From assembly GCA_963457665.1 (NCBI GenBank), contig OY735236.1, positions 42,772,142 to 42,836,141 on the forward strand: DNA of 64,000 bases. The letters run 5' to 3'. Shown here one piece after another: positions 11,101 through 21,307 of the stretch (the stretch's first letter is position 1; the number at the start of each line of letters is the position of its first letter). The notes under the pieces were generated by a model that was not told the origin of the DNA, did no database searches, and worked only from the letters and a program-made list of their open reading frames with translations. The translations under genes and the position numbers were made by a program. Source of the DNA: Thysanoteuthis rhombus (lineage: Eukaryota; Mollusca; Cephalopoda; Oegopsida; Thysanoteuthidae).

Positions 11101-11254
11101 ACATCAAATCCACCCGATCCAATGGTACCGTTGCAATAAGCACGTCAAACTACGCCAGAAAAAGCAATAAAATCAATAAGTAAGAATGACATTCAAAAGA
11201 CCATTCTTGATGGCTCCCTTATGGAAATGCCTTCTCGACCAATAGCAGTTTTCT
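8178..11254. repeat. One A monomer plus two tandem 8-monomer HORs (1,448 bp each)
   Basis: After a tagaatcg monomer at 8178, an 8-mer runs 8359-9806 and repeats 9807-11254. The order in each is gtcgaac carrying gcaaacagc; gtcgacaaatac/gcaac; gtcgaac; gttaaac; gttaaac with cgcccg; cccaatcc; plain; ataagc/ttctcc. Compared with the 12-mer at 6009, the ggttccc, ggttaaaatt, ggactgagtgg and tagaatcg positions are missing. The repeat is exact in spacing (1,448 = 8x181). Confidence 0.88.
9807..9987. repeat. Chimeric A monomer at an HOR junction
   Basis: The first bases read aattggactgag, the signature of the ggactgagtgg HOR position, but the monomer continues as agtcgaaaaatac. It then carries gcaaacagcacgtcgaac, the signature otherwise seen only at 8359. 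It therefore looks like the 5' end of one HOR position joined to the 3' part of another. That is what an unequal crossover producing the 8-mer duplication would leave. Confidence 0.8.
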
Positions 11255-13245
11255 CCATCAAATTGGACTGAGTGGAAAAATACATCAAATCCACCCGATC
11301 CAATGGTACCGTTGCAATCAGCACGTCAAACTACGCCAGAAAAAGCCATAAAATCGATAGGTAAAAATGACATTCAAAAGACCATTTTTGATGGCTCCCT
11401 CATGGAAGTGCCTTCTCGACCAATAGCAGCTTTTTCCATCAAATTGGGCTGAGTCGAAAAATACATCAAATCCACCCGATCCAATGGTACCGTTGCAATC
11501 AGCACGTCAAACTACGCCAGAAAAAGCCATAGAATCGATAGGTAAAAATGACATTCAAAAGACCATTTTTGATGGCTCCCTTATGGAAGTGCCTTCTCGA
11601 CCAATAGCAACTTTTTCCATCAAATTGGGCTGAGTCGAAAAATACATCAAATCCACCCGATCCAATGGTACCGTTGCAATCAGCACGTCGAACTGCGCCA
11701 GAAAAAGCCATAAAATCGATAGGTAAAAATGACATTCAAAAGACCATTTTTGATGGCTCCCTTATGGAAGTGCCTTCTCGACCAATAGCGGCTTTTTCCA
11801 TCAAATTGGGCTGAGTCGAAAAATACATCAAATCCACCCGATCCAATGGTACCGTTGCAATCAGCACGTTAAACTACGCCAGAAAAAGCCATAAAATCGA
11901 TAGGTAAAAATGACATTCAAAAGACCATTTTTGATGGCTCCCTTATGGAAGTGCCTTCTCGACCAATAGCGGCTTTTTCCATCAAATTGGGCTGAGTCGA
12001 AAAATACATCAAATCCACCCGATCCAATGGTACCGTTGCAATCAGCACGTTAAACTACGCCCGAAAAAGCCATAAAATCGATAGGTAAAAATGACATTCA
12101 AAAGACCATTTTTGATGGCTCCCTTATGGAAGTGCCTTCTCGACCAATAGCGGCTTTTTCCATCAAATTGGGCTGAGTCGAAAAATACATCAAATCCACC
12201 CAATCCAATGGTACCGTTGCAATCAGCACGTCAAACTACGCCAGAAAAAGCCATAAAATCGATAGGTAAAAATGACATTCAAAAGACCATTTTTGATGGC
12301 TCCCTTATGGAAGTGCCTTCTCGACCAATAGCGGCTTTTTCCATCAAATTGGGCTGAGTCGAAAAATACATCAAATCCACCCGATCCAATGGTACCGTTG
12401 CAATCAGCACGTCAAACTACGCCAGAAAAAGCCATAAAATCGATAGGTAAAAATGACATTCAAAAGACCATTTTTGATGGCTCCCTTATGGAAGTGCCTT
12501 CTCGACCAATAGCGGCTTTTTCCATCAAATTGGGCTGAGTCGAAAAATACATCAAATCCACCCGATCCAATGGTACCGTTGCAATCAGCACGTCAAACTA
12601 CGCCAGAAAAAGCCATAAAATCGATAGGTAAAAATTACATTCAAAAGACCATTTTTGATGGTTCCCTTATGGAAGTGCCTTCTCGACCAATAGCGGCTTT
12701 TTCCATCAAATTGGGCTGAGTCGAAAAATACATCAAATCCACCCGTTCCAATGGTACCGTTGCAATCAGCACGTCAAACTACGCCAGAAAAAGCCATAAA
12801 ATCGATAGGTTAAAATTACATTCAAATTACCATTTTTGATGGCTCCCTTCATGAAGTGCATTATCGACCAATAGCGGCTTTTTCCATCAAATTAGGCTGA
12901 GTCGAAAAATACATCAAATCCACCCGATCCAATGGTACCGTTGCAATAAGCACGTCAAACTACGCCAGAAAAAGCAATAAAATCAATAAGTAAGAATGAC
13001 ATTCAAAAGACCATTCTTGATGGCTCCCTTATGGAAATGCCTTCTCGACCAATAGCAGTTTTCTCCATCAAATTGGACTGAGTGGAAAAATACATCAAAT
13101 CCACCCGATCCAATGGTACCGTTGCAATCAGCACGTCAAACTACGCCGGAAAAAGCCATAAAATCGATAGGTAAAAATGACATTCAAAAGACCATTTTTG
13201 ATGGCTCCCTTATGGAAGTGCCTTGTCGACCAATAGCGGCTTTTT
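11255..13245. repeat. 11-monomer A-type HOR segment (1,991 bp)
   Basis: Order: 11255 ggactgagtgg; 11436 tagaatcg/gcaac; 11617 gtcgaac; 11798 gttaaac; 11979 gttaaac with cgcccg; 12160 cccaatcc; 12341 plain; 12522 ggttccc with aaaattacattc; 12703 ggttaaaatt with cccgttcc; 12884 ataagc/ttctcc; 13065 ggactgagtgg with gccgga. Compared with the 12-mer at 6009 it lacks the gtcgacaaatac step and one gtcgaac step. It ends the first A-rich block; a B monomer follows at 13246. Confidence 0.87.
12341..12521. repeat. Type A monomer, consensus-like example (181 bp)
   Basis: This monomer carries none of the diagnostic variants used to tell HOR positions apart, so it serves as the A reference. Within the monomer, a KpnI site GGTACC lies at 51-56 and a ClaI site ATCGAT at 99-104. 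AAAAATG at 109-115 and CATTTTT at 129-135 form an inverted repeat with a 13-base loop. Bases 1-135 are shared with type B. Bases 136-181 are the A-specific tail, with ggctcccttatggaagtgcc followed by tctcgaccaatagc. GC is about 41%. The A-type length occurs 283 times in the window. Confidence 0.95.
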
Positions 13246-15254
13246 CCATCAAATTGGGCTGAGTCGAAAAATACATCAAATCCACCCGATCCAATGGTAC
13301 CGTTGCAATCAGCACGTCAAACTACGCCAGAAAAAGCCATAAAATCGATAGGTAAAAATGACATTCAAAAGACCATTTTTGACGGCTTACTGATGTGTGC
13401 GGTAAAAATGCATTTTCGGTCAATATTGACTTTTTCCATCAAATTAGGCTGAGTCGAATAATACATCAAATCCACCCGATCCAATGGTACTTTTGCAATC
13501 AGCACGTCAAACTACGCCAGAAAAAGCCATAAAATCGATAGGTAAAAATGACATTCAAAAGACCATTTTTGATGGCTCCCTTATGGAAGTGCCTTCTCGA
13601 CCAATAGCAGCTTTTTCCATCAAATTGGGCTGAGTCGAAAAATACATCAAATCCACCCGATCCAATGGTACCGTTGCAATCAGCACGTCAAACTACGCCA
13701 GAAAAAGCCATAAAATCGATAGGTAAAAATGATATTCAAAAGACCATTTTTGATGGCTCCCTTATGGAAGTGCCTTCTCGACCAATAGCGGCTTTTTCCA
13801 TCAAATTGGGCTGAGTCGAAAAATACATCAAATCCACCCGATCCAATGGTACCGTTGCAATCAGCACGTCAAACTACGCCAGAAAAAGCCATAAAATCGA
13901 TAGGTAAAAATGACATTCAAAAGACCATTTTTGATGGCTCCCTTATGGAAGTGCCTTCTCGACCAATAGCGGCTTTTTCCATCAAATTGGGCTGAGTCGA
14001 AAAATACATCAAATCCACCCGATCCAATGGTACCGTTGCAATCAGCACGTCAAACTACGCCAGAAAAAACCATAAAATCGATAGGTAAAAATGACATTCA
14101 AAAGACCATTTTTGACGGCTTACTGATGTGTGCGGTAAAAATGCATTTTCGGTCAATATTGACTTTTTCAATCAAATTAGGCTGAGTTGAATGATACATC
14201 AAATCCACCCGATCCAATGGTACCGTTGCAATCAGCACGTCAAACTACGCCAGAAAAAGCCATAAAATCGATAGGTAAAAATGACATTCAAAAGACCATT
14301 TTTGATGGCTCCCTTATGGAAGTGCCTTCTCGACCAATAGCGGCTTTTTCTATCAAATTCGGCTGAGTCGAAAAATACATCATATCCACCCGATCCAATG
14401 GTACCGTTGCAATCAGCACGTCAAACTACGCCAGAAAAAGCCATAAAATCGATAGGTAAAAATGACATTCAAAAGACAATTTTTGATGGCTCCCTTATGG
14501 AAGTGCCTTCTCGACCAATAGCGGCTTTTTCCTTCAAATTGGGCTGAGTAGAAAAATACATCAAATCCACCCGATCCAATGGTACCGTTGCAATCAGCAC
14601 GTCAAACTACGCCAGAAAAAGCCATAAAATCGATAGGTAAAAATGACATTGAAAAGACCATTTTTGATGGCTCCCTTATGGAAGTGCCTTCTCGACCAAT
14701 AGCGGCTTTTTCAATCAAATTGGGCTGAGTCGAAAAATACATCAAATCCACCCGATCCAATGGTACCGTTGCAATCAGCACGTCAAACTACGCCAGAAAA
14801 AGCCATAAAATCGATAGGTAAAAATGACATTCAAAAGACCATTTTTGATGGCTCCCTTATGGAAGTGCCTTCTCGACCAATAGCGGCTTTTTCTATCAAA
14901 TTGGGCTGAGTCGAAAAATACATCAAATCCACCCGATCCAATGGTACCGTTGCAATCAGCACGTCAAACTACGCCAGAAAAAGCCATAAAATCGATAGGT
15001 AAAAATGACATTCAAAAGACCATTTTTGATGGCTCCCTTATGGAAGTGCCTTCTCGACCAATAGCGGCTTTATCCATCAAATTGGGCTGAGTCGAAAAAT
15101 ACATCAAATCCACCCGATCCAATGGTACCGTTGCAATCAGCACGTCAAACTACGCCAGAAAAAGCCATAAAATCGATAGGTAAAAATGACATTCAAAAGA
15201 CCATTTTTGATGGCTCCCTTATGGAAGTGCCTTCTCGACCAATAGCGGCTTTTT
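13246..15254. repeat. Mixed A/B segment (B at 13246 and 13979, nine A)
   Basis: B monomers span 13246-13435 and 13979-14168, separated by three near-consensus A monomers; six more A follow. Both B copies exit into aaattagg monomers. The second B carries gaaaaaaccat and is followed by the odd gagttgaatgatacatc. The A monomers here mostly lack the HOR markers seen upstream. They carry scattered private changes instead, such as ttctatcaaattcgg near 14350, catatccacc near 14382 and gctttatcc near 15070. I could not assign a regular HOR to this stretch. Confidence 0.85.
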
Positions 15255-15444
15255 CCATCAAATTGGGCTGAGTCGAAAAATACATCAAATCCACCCGATC
15301 CAATGGTACCGTTGCAATCAGCACGTCAAACTACGCCAGAAAAAGCCATAAAATCGATAGGTAAAAATGAAATTCAAAAGACCATTTTTGACGGCTTACC
15401 GATGTGTGCAGTAGAAATGCATTCTCGACCAATAGCGGCTTTTT
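15255..15444. repeat. B/A hybrid monomer (190 bp)
   Basis: The tail begins as type B, with gacggcttaccgatgtgtgc then agtagaaatgc. It switches to the A ending attctcgaccaatagcgg then ctttttctatc. Total length is 190, the B length, because the last 25 bases of the two tails align without a gap. The switch lies within a few bases of 15419-15422. It is directly followed by a Bd-type monomer at 15445, the place where Bc stands in other pairs. So it looks like a Bc monomer whose 3' end was replaced by A sequence. Confidence 0.88.
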
Positions 15445-18376
15445 CTATCAAATTGGGCTGAGTCGAAAAATACATCAAATCCACCCGATCCAATGGTACT
15501 TTTGCAATCAGCATGTGAAAAAACGCCAGAAAAAGCCATAAAATCGATAGGTAAAAATGACATTCAAAAGACCATTTTTGATGGCTTACTGATGTGTGCG
15601 GTAAAAATGCATTTTCGGTCAATATTGGCTATTTCCATCAAATTGGGTTGAGTCGAAGAATACATCAAATCCACCCGATCCAATGGTACCGTTGCAATCA
15701 GCACATCAAACTACGCCAGAAAAAGCCATAAAATCAATAAGTAAGAATGACAGTCAAAAGACCATTTTTGATGGCTCCCTTATGGAAGTGCCTTCTCGAC
15801 CAATAGCAGCTTTTTCCATCAAATTGGGCTGAGTCGAAAAATACATCAATTCCACCCGATCCAATGGTACCGTTGCAATCAGCACGTCAAACTACGCCAG
15901 AAAAAGCCATAGAATCGATAGGTAAAAATGACATTCAAAAGACCATTTTTGATGGCTCCCTTATGGAAGTGCCTCCTCGACCAATAGCAACTTTTTCCAG
16001 CAAATTGGGCTGAGTCGAAAAATACATCAAATCCACCCGATCCAATGGTACCGTTGCAATCAGCACGTCGAACTGCGCCAGAAAAAGCCATAAAATCGAT
16101 AGGTAAAAATGACATTCAAAAGACCATTTTTGATGGCTCCCTTATGGAAGTGCCTTCTCGACCAATAGCGGTTTTTTCCATCAAATTTGGCTGAGTCGAA
16201 AAATACATCAAATCCACCCGATCCAATGGTACCGTTGCAATCAGCACGTTAAACTACGCCAGAAAAAGCCATAAAATCGATAGGTAAAAATGACATTCAA
16301 ATTACCATTTTTGATGGCTCCCTTCATGAAGTGCATTATCGACCAATAGTGGCTTTTTCCTTCAAATTGGGCTGAGTCGAAAAATACATCAAATCCACCC
16401 GATCCAATGGTACCGTTGCAATCAGCACGTCAAACTACGCCAGAAAAAGCCATAAAATCGATAGGTAAAAATGACATTCAAAAGACCATTTTTGATGGCT
16501 CCCTTATGGAAGTGCCTTCTCGACCAATAGCGGCTTTTTCCATCAAATTGGGCTGAGTCGAAAAATACATCAAATCCACCCGATCCAATGGTACCGTTGC
16601 AATCAGCACGTCAAACTACGCCAGAAAAAGCCATAAAATCGATAGGTAAAAATGACATTCAAAAGACCATTTTTGATGGCTCCCTTATGGAAGTGCCTTC
16701 TCGACCAATAGCGGCTTTTTCTATCAAATTGGGCTGAGTCGAAAAATACATCAATTCCACCCGATCCAATGGTACCGTTGCAATCAGCACGTCAAACTAC
16801 GCCAGAAAAAGCCATAAAATCGATAGGTAAAAATGACATTCAAAAGACTATTTTTGATGGCTCCCTTATGGAAGTGCCTTCTCGACCAATAGCGGCTTTA
16901 TCCATCAAATTGGGCTGAGTCGAAAAATACATCAAATCCACCCGATCCAATGGTACCGTTGCAATCAGCACGTCAAACTACGCCAGAAAAAGCCATAAAA
17001 TCGATAGGTAAAAATGACATTCAAAAGACCATTTTTGATGGCTCCCTTATGGAAGTGCCTTCTCGACCAATAGCGGCTTTTTCCATCAAATTGGGCTGAG
17101 TCGAAAAATACATCAAATCCACCCGATCCAATGGTACCGTTGCAATCAGCACGTCAAACTACGCCAGAAAAAGCCATAAAATCGATGGGTAAAAATGAAA
17201 TTCAAAAGACCATTTTTGACGGCTTACTGATGTGTGCAGTAGAAATGCATTTTTGGTCAATATTGACTTTTCCCATCAAATTGGGCTGAGTCGAATAATA
17301 CATCAAATCCACCCGATCCAATGGTACTTTTGCAATCAGCATGTGAAAAAACGCCAGAAAAAGCCATAAAATCGATAGGTAAAAATGACATTCAAAAGAC
17401 CATTTTTGATGGCTTACTGATGTGTGCGGTAAAAATGCATTTTTGGTCAATATTGGCTATTTCCATCAATTTGGGTTGAGTCGAAGAATACATATAATCC
17501 ACCCGATCCAATGGTACCGTTGCAATCAGCACGTCAAACTACGCCAGAAAAAGCCATAAAATCGATAGGTAAAAAAGACATTGAAAAGACCATTTTTGAT
17601 GGCTCCCTTATGGAAGTGCCTTCTCGACCAATAGCAGCTTTTTCCATCAAATTGGGCTGAGTCGAAAAATACATCAATTCCACCCGATCCAATGGTACCG
17701 TTGCAATCAGCACGTCAAACTACGCCAGAAAAAGCCATAGAATCGATAGGTAAAAATGACATTCAAAAGACCATTTTTGATGGCTCCCTTATGGAAGTGC
17801 CTTCTCGATCAATAGCAACTTTTTCCAGCAAATTGGGCTGAGTCGAAAAATACATCAAATCCACCCGATCCAATGGTACCGTTGCAATCAGCACGTCGAA
17901 CTGCGCCAGAAAAAGCCATAAAATCAATAAGTAAGAATGACAGTCAAAAGACCATTTTTGATGGCTCCCTTATGGAAGTGCCTTCTCGACCAATAGCAGT
18001 TTTCTCTATCAAATTGGACTGAGTGGAAAAATACATCAAATCCACCCGATCCAATGGTACTGTTGCAATCAGAACGTCAAACTACGCCAGAAAAAGCCAT
18101 AAAATCGATAGGTAAAAATGACATTCAAAAGAACTTTTTTGATGGCTTACTGATGTGTGCGGTAAAAATGCATTTTCGGTCAATATTGGCTATTTCCATC
18201 AAATTGGGCTGAGTCGAAAAATACATCAATTCCACCCGATCCAATGGTACCGTTGCAATCAGCACGTCAAACTACGCCAGAAAAAGCCATAAAATCGATA
18301 GGTAAAAATGACATTCAAAAGACCATTTTTGATGGCTCCCTCATGGAAGTGCCTTCTCGACCAATAGCGGCTTTTT
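15445..18376. repeat. Mixed segment with Bd, a Bc-Bd pair and one further B
   Basis: Bd lies at 15445-15634, then eight A: gggttgagtcgaagaatac 15635; tcaattcc, tagaatcg and ccagc 15816; gtcgaac 15997; tttggctgag/gttaaac/ttcatgaag 16178; four near-plain monomers 16359-17082. The Bc-Bd pair is at 17083 and 17273. Then come aatttgggttgag with catataatcc 17463, a tcaattcc/tagaatcg monomer 17644, and gtcgaac joined to caataagtaag 17825. B follows at 18006 and one A at 18196. The ordered run Bc, Bd, gggttgag, tcaattcc/tagaatcg, gtcgaac recurs downstream. Confidence 0.85.
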
Positions 18377-21307
18377 CCATCAAATTGGGCTGAGTCGAAA
18401 AATACATCAAATCCACCCGATCCAATGGTACCGTTGCAATCAGCACGTCAAACTACGCCAGAAAAAGCCATAAAATCGATAGGTAAAAATGAAATTCAAA
18501 AGACCATTTTTGACGGCTTACTGATGTGTGCAGTAGAAATGCATTTTTGGTCAATATTGACTTTTCCCATCAAATTGGGCTGAGTCGAAAAATACATCAA
18601 ATCCACCCGATCCAATGGTACTTTTGCAATCAGCATGTGAAAAATCGCCAGAAAAAGCCATAAAATCGATAGGTAAAAATGACATTCAAAAGACCATTTT
18701 TGATGGCTTACTGATGTGTGCGGTAAAAATGCATTTTCGGTCAATATTGGCTATTTCCATCAAATTGGGTTGAGTCGAAGAATACATCAAATCCACCCGA
18801 TCCAATGGTACCGTTGCAATCAGCACGTCAAACTACGCCAGAAAAAGCCATAAAATCGATAGGTAAAAATGACATTGAAAAGACCATTTTTGATGGCTCC
18901 CTTATGGAAGTGCTTTCTCGACCAATAGCAGCTTTTTCCATCAAATTGGGCTGAGTCGAAAAATACATCAATTCCACCCGATCCAATGGTACTGTTGCAA
19001 TCAGCACGTCAAACTACGCCAGAAAAAGCCATAGAATCGATAGGTAAAAATGACATTCAAAAGACCATTTTTGATGGCTCCCTTATGGAAGTGCCTTCTC
19101 GACCAATAGCAACTTTTTCCAGCAAATTGGGCTGAGTCGAAAAATACATCAAATCCACCCGATCCAATGGTACCGTTGCAATCAGCACGTCGAACTGCGC
19201 CAGAAAAAGCCATAAAATCGATAGGTAAAAATGACATTCAAAAGACCATTTTTGATGGCTCCCTTATGGAAGTGCCTTCTCGACCAATAGCGGTTTTTTC
19301 CATCAAATTTGGCTGAGTCGAAAAATACATCAAATCCACCCGATCCAATGGTACCGTTGCAATCAGCACGTTAAACTACGCCAGAAAAAGCCATAAAATC
19401 GATAGGTAAAAATGACATTCAAATTACCATTTTTGATGGCTCCCTTCATGAAGTGCATTATCGACCAATAGTGGCTTTTTCCTTTAAATTGGGCTGAGTT
19501 GACAAATACATCAAATCCACCCGATCCAATGGTACCTTTGCAATCAGCACGTTAAACTACGCCCGAAAAAGCCATAAAATCGATAGGTAAAATGACATTC
19601 AAAAGACCATTTTTGATGGCTCCCTTATGGAAGTGCCTTCTCGACCAATAGCAGCTTTTTCCATCAAATTGGGCTGAGTCGAAAAATACATCAATTCCAC
19701 CCGATCCAATGGTACCGTTGCAATCAGCACGTCAAACTATGCCAGAAAAAGCCATAGAATCGATAGGTAAAAATGACATTCAAAAGACCATTTTTGATGG
19801 CTCCCTTATGGAAGTGCCTTCTCGACCAATAGCAACTTTTTCCAGCAAATTGGGCTGAGTCGAAAAATACATCAAATCCACCCGATCCAATGGTACCGTT
19901 GCAATCAGCACGTCGAACTGCGCCAGAAAAAGCCATAAAATCGATAGGTAAAAATGACATTCAAAAGACCATTTTTGATGGCTCCCTTATGGAAGTGCCT
20001 TCTCGACCAATAGCGGTTTTTTCCATCAAATTTGGCTGAGTCGAAAAATACATCAAATCCACCCGATCCAATGGTACCGTTGCAATCAGCACGTTAAACT
20101 ACGCCAGAAAAAGCCATAAAATCGATAGGTAAAAATGACATTCAAATTACCATTTTTGATGGCTCCCTTCATGAAGTGCATTATCGACCAATAGTGGCTT
20201 TTTCCTTCAAATTGGGCTGAGTCGACAAATACATCAAATCCACCCGATCCAATGGTACCGTTGCAATAAGCACGTCAAACTACGCCAGAAAAAGCCATAA
20301 AATCAATAAGTAAGAATGACAGTCAAAAGACCATTTTTGATGGCTCCCTTATGGAAGTGCCTTCTCGACCAATAGCAGTTTTCTCTATCAAATTGGACTG
20401 AGTGGAAAAATACATCAAATCCACCCGATCCAATGGTACCGTTGCAATCAGCACGTCAAACTACGCCAGAAAAAGCCATAAAATCGATAGGTAAAAATGA
20501 CATTCAAAAGACCATTTTTGATGGCTCCCTTATATAAGTGCCTTCTCGACCAATAGCAGCTTTTTCCATCAAATTGGGCTGAGTCGAAAAATACATCAAA
20601 TCCACCCGATCCAATGGTACCGATGCAATCAGCACGTCAAAGTACGTCAGAAAAAGCCATAAAATCGATAGGTAAAAATGACATTCAAAAGACCATTTTT
20701 GACAGCTTACTGATGTGTGCGGTAAAAATGCATTTTCGGTCAATATTGGCTATTTCCATCAAATTGGGCTGAGTCGAAAAATACATCAAATCCACCCGAT
20801 CCAATGGTACCAGTGCAATCAGCACGTCAAACTACGCCAGAAAAAGCCATAAAATCGATAGGTAAAAATGACATTAAAAAGACCATTTCTGATGGCTCTC
20901 TTATGGAAGTGCCTTCTCGACCAATAGCGGCTTTTTCCATCAAATTGGGCTGAGTGGAAAAATACATCAAATCCACCCGATCCAATGGTACTGCTGCAAT
21001 CAGCACGTCAAACTACGCCAGAAAAAGCCATAAAATCGATAGGTAAAAATGACATTCAAAAGACCATTTTTGATGGCTCCCTTATTGAAGTGCCTTCTCG
21101 ACCAATAGCAGCTTTTTCCATCAAATTGGGCTGAGTCGAAAAATAAATCAAATCGATCCAATCCAATGGTACTGTTGCAATCAGAACGTCAAACTACGCC
21201 AGAAAAAGCCATAAAATCGATAGGTAAAAATAACATTCAAAAGACCATTTTTGATGGCTTACTGATGTGTGCGGTAAAAATGCATTTTCGGTCAATATTG
21301 GCTATTT
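18377..21307. repeat. Module Bc-Bd ... Ba ... B', copy 1 (with 4-mer insertion)
   Basis: Bc 18377, Bd 18567, gggttgag 18757, tcaattcc/tagaatcg/ccagc 18938, gtcgaac 19119, tttggctgag/gttaaac 19300, a gagttgac chimera 19481 (180 bp), then tcaattcc/tagaatcg again 19661, gtcgaac 19842, gttaaac 20023, ataagc 20204, ggactgagtgg 20385, Ba 20566, ccagtgc 20756, a ctgctgc monomer 20937, B' 21118-21307. The block aligns to 44482-46689 at +26,105 before the four-monomer repeat and +25,382 after it. The difference is 723 bp (4x181-1). Confidence 0.88.
18938..20203. repeat. Local tandem duplication, 723-bp period
   Basis: The run tcaattcc/tagaatcg/ccagc, then gtcgaac with gcggtttttt, then tttggctgag/gttaaac/ttcatgaag starts at 18938 and again at 19661, 723 bp later. 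The monomer between them (19481-19660) has lost one a in ggtaaaatgac, which explains 723 rather than 724. The corresponding region at 45043-45766 has the run once. The duplication is therefore younger than the split between the two long segments. Confidence 0.87.
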
